Source of the DNA: Norana najaformis
Lineage: Eukaryota; Annelida; Clitellata; Crassiclitellata; Hormogastridae
DNA length: 64,000 bases
Direction: 5' to 3'
Assembly (NCBI GenBank): GCA_964023275.1
Contig: OZ029916.1
Location: 39,619,396-39,683,395, forward strand
A program made the position numbers and the translations under genes. The notes below the pieces were generated by a model. The model worked only from the letters and a program-made list of their open reading frames with translations, did not search any database and was not told where the DNA came from. Shown here piece by piece: positions 59,501 through 64,000 of this stretch. Each line of letters begins with the position of its first letter. Position 1 is the stretch's first letter.

Positions 59501-62417
59501 CTAACCCACAGTCGATCCATTATCCCTGCTCTTATAGGCCTACAGATAAGAAAAACACACAACAGCCAGACATTCTTAAGCTCCTTAACAACTAGGTTAC
59601 CAAGCAACAAAGTAAATAAAACTACAGGCATCATAGAATAACTCTGTTAATAATAAAATGATAATAATAATAACAATGTTAATTAATAATAATAATGTAA
59701 TCACAGTTATAGTTGATAACATCTAATCTAGTTCGAACATGCTCCAGAGCATGATCGCATTGAACCATTGAGTTTATCATTGTCATCGTCATCATCATCA
59801 CTATCATGATGATTATCACGATGATGATCAGATCATGATGAGGATGATCATGATAATCGCGATGATGAATGCTTGAGGTATTATGTTAACCATTATCAGG
59901 CTAAGTCCAATGTTTTTGTGACTTTAACTGGTACATAATCACATGCAACTGAGACAAGAATGAATCAGTCATTTCAGATGGAGCCAGTAAGCCACACTTC
60001 GTTCATTTAAACATTGTGCTCCATTGCTGCGTTGGAAAAAATTACTTTAAAAATGAGCGTAAATCTCTCCTCTAGAGCTATATTTAGCATGACACTGCCT
60101 CTATTTCCATCTGTCTCTGTCTGTCTGTCTTTTGATCTGCCTCTTTTATTTTCAGGGCTATAAGTATCTCAACCTTACATAATTGACTGAGATAGATCGT
60201 GCTCGTCAGTCACAAGCTTTTCAATAAAAACGTAGTCAGGAAATTCCTTGCTCCCTTATCTCTTTCCATGCATTTTTGAGAGGGCAGAAATTTGTTTTTG
60301 GAGATTTCAGCTGCACTTGAGCCTCCAGTCAGCTCAGCTGTAATGGGTACACTGACCGCACACTGTTGGTGGGAAGATGAAGAGGTGAGGAAGAGGGCAG
60401 GCCACCTGCCTGATATGCTGAGGCTGAGAAAGATAACGTCAATAACACTTCATACCTATGGCTGTCTCGTGAGGTTAGCTTAAGCCCTCTGTCTTTTCTT
60501 CTTCTTAAGGCTGGATCTAATCAATTAAGGGGGTGCATGAACAAAGTGAATGGGTGAGTGAGTGAATGAATAAATGAAGGCCAGATACAAAGGCCCTGAC
60601 AGAGAATTACATCTGTCAGACTTCCTTTCTGTCTCTTGGCGTCCCTCAAACTGGGTCTCTGTTGTTGTCAATTGTAACAATATAAAGGCAACAGAATAAC
60701 AAGATGACGAAGTATGCAGCTGATGTTTGTTTAGTAGTCTATACCTCCCATGTCATAAGATTATCAGCAAATATGATAAAATCTAATGAATGAAAACAAC
60801 CAACTACCTTAAGCAGACTAGGAAGGAGTAAGGAAAAGGTCGATGGAACAGGATTTGGTAGAAAGAATTAACCAAATGGGGGTTAATGAGGTATGCAGAA
60901 AGTTTATGTAAGTCATGAGGGAGATTACTGAAGAAAACTTATCTAAGCAAAAAAGAACCAATAAGAAGGGGCCTTTTTTAACACAAAAGGTCAAAAAAGA
61001 AAAGTGCAAAGAACAAAGCATGGAAGAATATTCAGAAGTTAAAGAAGGAATCAAAGACAGGACAGGAACATGAGAATACTGCAAAACTTGAGAAATTAAG
61101 AATCAAGTATGTGAATAAAACGAATATCTACAATAGTGCAAATAAGAAAGCAATAAAAGGTTTTGAGCAGAAGCTAACAAGGAATGTAAATAATGACACC
61201 AAGAGTTTTTACAACTATGTTACAAGCAAGCAGAAATGGAAAGAAAGGGTAAAACCATTGAAAAAGGAAGCTGGAAATGGAGCAGTCATTGTGGATAATG
61301 TGGAAGCTGCCAAAGGGTTCAATAAATCTTCAAGCTCAGTGTTTACTGTGCCACTGTTTTAAAAAAGCAAACAAAAGGGAACCACGTAACTACAGACCAG
61401 TAAGATTAACTAGTGTTGTGTGCAAGCTGTTAATGACAACACTGTGAAGCATTTGAATACGTATGATATAAAAAAAGGAAGTCAACATGAATTTACAAGA
61501 TGTCATTCATGCATGACAACTACAGTTCTTTGACAAGGTTTATGAAAGGATCGATGTTTAGATTGTTTACTTAGATTTTATGAAGACATGTGACAAAGTA
61601 CCTTTTGTAAGACTGGCCAAAAAGTTGCAAGCATGTGGAATTAGTGAGCAGGTTATTAGATTGGAGCCTAAATGTGAGCACAGGATGGCCACTGCTGCTC
61701 ATAATTTTCATTAATGACACATATCTGGTATTCTATTCAAAATTTGAAAGTTTGCAGAATATACAAAACTATGTAGAACAGTGGTTGATGAAAGTGGAGA
61801 TACTTTGACAGACCTAAGAACGTACAAATGGTCACAGAACTTGCAGATGCTTTATAATTTGGAAAATGCTCAGTGATGCATATCAGGAAGAGCGAAGTTG
61901 CGGGAACCAGCTCATTCACAACCACTCAATACAAAATCGATAGGCAAGAAGTGCGGTTCCAGGTCAAGATACAACAGGCAGGCAAGCAGGCAGGTAGGCA
62001 GGCAGGCGGCAACGAAGGATGGTGTTTGAAAATGGAGCGGATGGAGATACACGGGAAGAGGAAGAATCAGGGGAGCATTTGTGGACGACGAGTGTTTTCA
62101 GTTTTGAGTGTTAAGACCCGTGCTGAAATGTAAGGGGTGAAGTGATGGTGAGACGCACGTGGAATACGTAAACTCTACCTATCTCTTGCCCTACTACGCA
62201 GAAATTTCGTAGAAAAATGCAGCCAACAAATGCAAACTACACGAAACATAGCTCCGGAATTTACAAAATAATATATATCGCAATTTTTATAAATTGCCGA
62301 CATTACCGGTTTGCGCTAATTTAAAAAAATACTTACGTATAGGCCAGCTCCGAGAACGGCAGCAAAGTAACACCCAATGGCCACAAAGTCCCACACTTCG
62401 AGCTTAGCATTCGCCAT
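39515..62417 (-). CDS. SLC5A3/SLC5A11: Sodium/myo-inositol cotransporter (SMIT, SLC5A3/SLC5A11 type)
   Basis: Fifteen exons in transcript order: 62337-62417, 54588-54659, 53224-53328, 49971-50030, 48969-49073, 46072-46177, 44411-44491, 43924-44135, 43429-43564, 42899-43006, 42432-42582, 41964-42132, 41591-41806, 40370-40640, 39515-39855. The total is 2214 nt, 737 codons. This is the SLC5 fold (LeuT type, 14 membrane helices), moving sugar or inositol with Na+ across the plasma membrane. Residues matching human SGLT1 substrate contacts are kept: Asn60, His65, Glu84, Tyr269, Trp270, Lys300. SMIT-specific wording includes [54 protein letters not shown] and FAYREPEC. Exon 10 encodes a Cys-rich extracellular loop. 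Exons 14-15 add a long acidic cytosolic segment before the last helix ([17 protein letters not shown]). Inositol rather than glucose as substrate is inferred from these motifs. Intron 14 is GC-AG. Confidence 0.93.
40120..40335. repeat. ATT/ATC trinucleotide repeats in SMIT intron 14
   Basis: TTATTATTATT-type runs near 40125-40200 and TCATTATCATCATCATTATC near 40290-40335. Confidence 0.75.
40368..40369 (-). other. GC splice donor of SMIT intron 14
   Basis: On the coding strand exon 14 ends TTT GCA AAT G followed by GCAAGT. Joining to the acceptor TTTTGCAG before ATAACAAAGAC gives FAN|DNKDD in frame and reaches the final membrane helix. The GC donor matches GCAAGT perfectly; no suitable GT donor is nearby. 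Confidence 0.75.
41500..41573. repeat. 37-bp perfect tandem duplication
   Basis: CACGTCAAAGGGAATTCTCA followed by TATTAACGTTAGC occurs at 41501 and again at 41538. It is in SMIT intron 13 about 20 bases from the exon 13 donor. Confidence 0.9.
42140..42240 (-). repeat. AGGTC/GGTAAG minisatellite forming the exon 12 polypyrimidine tract
   Basis: Plus-strand AGGTCAG-type repeats become CTGACCTCT-type repeats on the coding strand immediately before the exon 12 acceptor (GGTGGTTGCAG). Confidence 0.55.
42640..42800. repeat. Degenerate (GGTAA/GGCAA)n array
   Basis: GGTAAGGCAAGGCAAGGAAG and similar pentamers repeat across about 150 bases of SMIT intron 10. Confidence 0.7.
43080..43165. repeat. Degenerate (CTTAC)n array
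   Basis: CTTATCTTACCTCAT, CTTTATCTTACC and TACCCTACC recur in SMIT intron 9. Confidence 0.65.
44684..44965 (-). pseudogene. LINE ORF 5' fragment with a 2A-like motif
   Basis: The frame runs through Leu-rich sequence into [14 protein letters not shown], then [11 protein letters not shown] and a stop. In CR1/L2-related LINEs a 2A-like motif (G-D-V/I-E-x-N-P-G-P) often precedes the endonuclease, which begins with an LNIxxLNVRSL-type strand; the same order is seen here. The Asp of the motif is Glu. Only the N-terminal part survives. It lies in SMIT intron 6, same strand as the host gene. Confidence 0.6.
44966..46055. other. Rest of SMIT intron 6
   Basis: AT-rich sequence without recognised exon or LINE core. 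Degenerate TTACC-type units occur near 45825-45960. The small open frames here have no family resemblance. Confidence 0.4.
46053..46089 (-). other. Duplicated splice donor of SMIT exon 6
   Basis: On the coding strand ACAG|GTGAGGAGGAATCTCAG is followed at once by GTGAGGAGGAATG, so two identical donors lie 17 bases apart. The first gives the frame used for the protein; the second would add 17 nt and shift frame. Confidence 0.8.
46920..47000. repeat. (ATAC)n microsatellite in SMIT intron 5
   Basis: CATACATACACATATAAATAC-type runs; a further ATAC-rich stretch lies at 47120-47200 after a GTGCTATATAAATTG retroposon-tail motif. Confidence 0.75.
47395..48280 (-). pseudogene. Decayed non-LTR reverse transcriptase (CR1-like) in SMIT intron 5
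   Basis: Read on the minus strand with shifts: a motif A remnant ([12 protein letters not shown] then [17 protein letters not shown]), a motif B remnant (CMESPLGLFFG, from YGVPQGSxLGPLLF), motif [11 protein letters not shown], then [12 protein letters not shown], and a C-terminal run with [18 protein letters not shown] and [10 protein letters not shown]. The catalytic FADD is FADY and there are several stops, so it is dead. It has the same strand as the host gene. Confidence 0.75.
48335..48415. repeat. (ATAC)n microsatellite
   Basis: ACATACATACATAC repeats with interruptions in SMIT intron 5. Confidence 0.8.
48690..48850 (-). repeat. Dispersed repeat family C
   Basis: CTTCTAATCTCAAGACTTC, TATAGTGCCATTATC, GCATCAATTGATAACTGATG and TGCTTCAAGTGAAGCTGTAG match the other family C copies. 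Confidence 0.6.
49600..49800 (-). repeat. tRNA-derived SINE, family A (partial)
   Basis: On the minus strand GTGGTTAACTTGCTGGACTG, B box GGTTCAAATCCCACCAGG and ACAGAAAGATATCTCAAG are as in the copy at 15840-16045. It lies in SMIT intron 4. Confidence 0.6.
50380..50565. repeat. (TA)n and (CA)n microsatellites in SMIT intron 3
   Basis: TA repeats at 50380-50425 and CACACACA followed by TATATATA at 50491-50522. Confidence 0.85.
50570..52740. other. Middle of SMIT intron 3, no gene seen
   Basis: Contains drifted AAAGTGACCCAAT-type units (50790-50885) and TTACCTTCACCTTAGTGCC-type units (51290-51500). The 122-codon minus-strand frame at 51593-51961 has no family features and covers low-complexity CT-rich DNA. 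Confidence 0.45.
52740..53080. repeat. (AAT)n microsatellite with a 119-bp direct duplication
   Basis: AAT/AAC repeats (52750-52890) are followed by ATTGGGTAAAAACAATAACA, GCAGTTGAAGACTGAAGCC and AACTCGAGATTCATG; the AAT run and the same three blocks then appear again about 119 bases on. The second copy lacks four bases and one C of the first. Confidence 0.85.
53640..54015 (+). repeat. Dispersed repeat family C, plus orientation, (TTAGA)n tail
   Basis: TTGCTCCAACAAATTAAAAT, TTGAAGTGACCATGATT, GCACTATAGGAGTAATCTG and then TTAGATTAGATTAG-type sequence. This is the reverse complement of the other copies and confirms the body-then-tail order. It lies in SMIT intron 2. Confidence 0.6.
54190..54480 (+). 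repeat. tRNA-derived SINE, family A (clear copy)
   Basis: A box TAGCCTAGTGGTTAGCATG, B box GGGTTCAAATCCCACC, then ACACTGACCATACACTGTCA, GGGATGTTCAGGCAGCGAGG and AAATGAAGTCACTAACACC. It lies in SMIT intron 2 and ends in CTT repeats about 100 bases from exon 2. Confidence 0.8.
55975..56240 (-). mobile_element. LINE 3' end (family L-A)
   Basis: On the minus strand: ACTCAAAACT, a spacer, then TTGGATCTTAACCTGGAACC, AAGCTGTTTCCCACGACTTT, CGTTGCACTGTAGAAATC and ATTACGATTAC at the 3' end. It matches 4440-4570 in order and wording. SMIT intron 1. Confidence 0.65.
56290..56700 (+). pseudogene. Decayed C-terminal fragment of a non-LTR retrotransposon
   Basis: [17 protein letters not shown] matches the LHWLPVxxRIxFKILL motif, followed by [17 protein letters not shown] (R-S-L-R-S-S...L-VPR) and, after one frameshift, [15 protein letters not shown] (WNxLPxxLR). 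The order is that of CR1/L2-like ORF ends. SMIT intron 1, opposite strand to the host gene. Confidence 0.65.
57195..57525. repeat. Two family A SINE remnants, head to tail in opposite orientation
   Basis: Plus-strand head ACTAGTCAACTGGTTAAG with GGGGTCTCAAATCCTCACC at 57215-57280; then on the minus strand a head ending GGGGTTCAGACC followed by GCAGAAAGATATTTAAAG at 57440-57520, with ACAGTGTATGGTCATGTACT between. Confidence 0.5.
59335..59412 (+). repeat. (TATG)n microsatellite
   Basis: ATGTATATATGCATGTATGC-type repeats in SMIT intron 1. Confidence 0.75.
59765..59875. repeat. CAT/ATG trinucleotide palindrome
   Basis: TCATCATCATCACTATCATG followed by ATGATGATCAGATCATGATG and TGATAATCGCGATGATGAAT makes a large imperfect inverted repeat that could extrude as a cruciform. 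Confidence 0.6.
60270..60505 (+). repeat. tRNA-derived SINE, family A (5' truncated)
   Basis: GGGTACACTGACCGCACACT, GGTGGGAAGATGAAGAGG, GGCCACCTGCCTGATATGC and GATAACGTCAATAACACTTC match the family body; the tRNA head is missing. Confidence 0.65.
60800..61880 (+). pseudogene. Decayed non-LTR reverse transcriptase (CR1-like) in SMIT intron 1
   Basis: The plus-strand frames give a linker ([19 protein letters not shown] then [19 protein letters not shown]), SSVFTVP, then [19 protein letters not shown] (P-x-NYRPVSLTSVVCK), [13 protein letters not shown] and [14 protein letters not shown] (YLDFxKAFDKVPH, with the motif A core altered). Later pieces include [12 protein letters not shown], a ruined YADD. 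Many stops and shifts make it a fossil. Confidence 0.75.
61900..62130 (-). mobile_element. LINE 3' fragment (family L-A) with (GGCA)n expansion
   Basis: The minus strand reads ACTCAAAACTGAAAACACTC, CATTTTCAAACACCATCC, then a GCCTGCCTGCCT run and CTTGACCTGGAACC, matching 55975-56240. The GGCA repeat (61977-62008 on the plus strand) is where other copies have other short repeats. Confidence 0.55.
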
Positions 62418-63235
62418 GATTACTAACACGGATCACGCCAGTTACTAACACGGACCAACCAGTACGGATCACCTAGGTGGACACGCCACGAATTTCAATC
62501 TATCCTCCAAGACACTATCGAACAAGTAACGCGCATCCACTAAAAACGCATCCCCGAGTTGTAAACATACAGCGCGTGCTAGTCTAGACTCTTCGCGAAG
62601 CGGCCGGCGAGTAATTAACCTCCAAATGCGCCGGCGTTGTAATTTTCCACTCACGAAAACCACGCGGACCAAGTGAATGAAGTACCTCCTCCATCCGGAA
62701 AATTTCCATGATGTAATCCATCGTCTCATAGTTACATGTACATACGGAGTCTATATACAAAGCAGATTCAACAACTGACTCAATGACGTCATTAAGAGCT
62801 TAGCGGTTTCTTGCTGTAACGAGCTGAAATTCAATCAATGTTCATATAAAGTTAAGAATCTTTAAGAGATAATTACTTTGTTATTATCACGTGCATCGAA
62901 GATTGATTAATTAATTAGTAATTAAAATATATAAAGCTTGAATAGAACTAGTTTTAACTGAGCTTTGCCGGTAAAATTCTAGTATAGCATTGTAATGCAT
63001 GCTCATTGATTAAACGCAGACAATGAATTTTAGTTCCACATTTTATGACGCAATTCACGTTAGATCACAGCGTTATCAGATGGCTGTTTACAGCGTGACA
63101 TTTTGCGCCTTGCACTTATATGTTAATTTACATGTTTATCAGCGCCACGTAAAAGGAAGCAGCAAGGCTTATATTAGCCGGCACTTAGTTAAACACAACC
63201 CACCATAACAGCTCCTTCCACCTTCACTCTCTCTG
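62418..63235 (-). promoter_or_regulatory. Promoter/5' region of the SMIT gene
   Basis: The stretch upstream of the start codon (62420-62720) is CpG-rich compared with its surroundings and has stops in the coding frame. No TATA box was placed. Beyond about 62750 the sequence is AT-rich and holds no recognised gene. Confidence 0.4.
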
Positions 63236-63239
63236 GTCT

Positions 63240-63475
63240 TGTGCAGGGGCGTAGCAATAGGTTGTGCAAAGCACAAGGGCCCACGAGACCAGGGGCCGTC
63301 TGGGCCCCCAAGGGGCCAAGGCCCGGTTGCTCAATTACATAAAGCAAAATAGCCGAAGTTCAGTTTGCACAAGGGCACTCGGAAGGCTGGCTAAGCCACT
63401 GGTCTTGTGGCAACCGGACTTGGCCCTTGACATGGCATCTTTGGACAACCCCACTGACTTGACTCACTTCTCCGC
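63240..63475. repeat. GGGGCGTAGCAATAGG repeat fragment
   Basis: GCAGGGGCGTAGCAATAGG followed by GGGCCCAC and GGGCCCCCAAGGGG resembles the termini of many animal DNA transposons, but the other end was not found, so the class is open. Confidence 0.35.
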
Positions 63476-63479
63476 CCTC

Positions 63480-63721
63480 CCGTCACCTCATCTTTAAAAT
63501 TTGGTAATCGCTCCATAGCCATAGCTGCCCCACTACTCTGGAATAAATTCACCCCAGAATTGTGACAGTTTTCTGACCCATCATACAAACTCATCGATGC
63601 TCCACCGCTTGCAATAATTATCTGCTTCTGCCTTTCACTTAAAACTCAAAACATTCCTCTTTCACAGATCGTACTCTGGTGCCCCTTCTTCTTCTTACCT
63701 CTCTCTCTCTCTCTGTCTCTG

Positions 63722-63782
<61 letters not shown>

Positions 63783-63845
63783 GTCTCTCTCTGTCTCTCT
63801 CTGTCTCTGTCTCTCTCTGTCTCTCTGTCTCTGTCTCTGTCTCTG

Positions 63846-63922
<77 letters not shown>

Positions 63923-64000
63923 GCTCTCCAACCCCAAACACCAACCCCCGCAGCTGCCACGCTCTCTCCGTCTGACTTTTGGATCTTGACCTGGAACCGA
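63480..64000 (+). mobile_element. LINE 3' end (family L-A) with expanded (CT)n, cut by window end
   Basis: APLLWNKF-like coding, then the TCATACAAACTCATCGATGC block, FHLKLKTFLF (the FKSxLKTxLF tail), and after the repeat TCTTGACCTGGAACCGA. It is homologous to 4200-4455. At 63697-63925 a CT/GTCTCT tract of about 230 bases replaces the roughly 40-base CT-rich tract of the earlier copy. Confidence 0.75.

Noticed and set aside
62469-62729. 86-codon minus-strand frame upstream of the SMIT start
   Set aside because: It is in a different frame from the transporter, is separated by stops, and fits a CpG-rich 5' leader.
63639-63975. Arg-Glu and Ser-Leu repeat proteins
   Set aside because: They are pure translations of the CT/GTCTCT microsatellite on both strands.

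Overview
This window is nuclear DNA from an animal, most likely a marine invertebrate; nothing in it fixes the phylum. The evidence is four spliced, conserved metazoan genes with GT-AG (and two GC-AG) introns of about 0.1-8 kb, AT-rich introns, tRNA-derived SINEs, several LINE families, Tc1 and hAT DNA transposons and dense micro/minisatellites. No bacterial-style operon, rRNA, CRISPR array or intact tRNA gene was found.

Layout. (1) Positions 66-2763, minus strand: the first four coding exons of an AidB/ACDH-11-type acyl-CoA dehydrogenase, running off the left edge. (2) Positions 5374-6684, plus strand: a complete two-exon MPPED1/MPPED2-type metallophosphoesterase, divergent from gene 1; the gap holds an inverted-repeat element and LINE 3' ends. 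(3) Positions 10327-28419, plus strand: a complete 19-exon G protein-coupled receptor kinase of the GRK2/3 class, 712 codons, with RGS-homology, kinase and PH domains. (4) Positions 39515-62417, minus strand: a complete 15-exon sodium/myo-inositol cotransporter of the SMIT (SLC5A3/SLC5A11) type, 737 codons. Genes 3 and 4 are convergent. All exon joins were made by hand from splice sites and conserved protein sequence; each complete gene gives a total divisible by three with no internal stop.

Between genes 3 and 4 lies an RTE-clade non-LTR retrotransposon (minus strand, 32489-34471) with an uninterrupted 660-codon reverse transcriptase ORF but no endonuclease, surrounded by degenerate minisatellites. 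Introns and flanks carry a decayed Tc1-like transposon with both TIRs and TA duplications (11014-12479), a non-autonomous hAT-like element with a near-perfect 8-bp duplication (23779-24859), at least four further LINE fragments, and dispersed SINE/LINE-tail families ending in pentanucleotide tails (TTACC, AATCT, ATTAC).

The four genes do not form one pathway: they are a lipid/acyl-CoA enzyme, a phosphoesterase, a receptor-desensitising kinase and an osmolyte/inositol transporter. I found no clearly undescribed biological system. The most interesting observations concern splicing and repeats: two GC-AG introns, a minisatellite that has copied a real splice donor several times, a 17-bp duplicated donor, a tandem acceptor that adds one residue, and a LINE fragment with a 2A-like motif.
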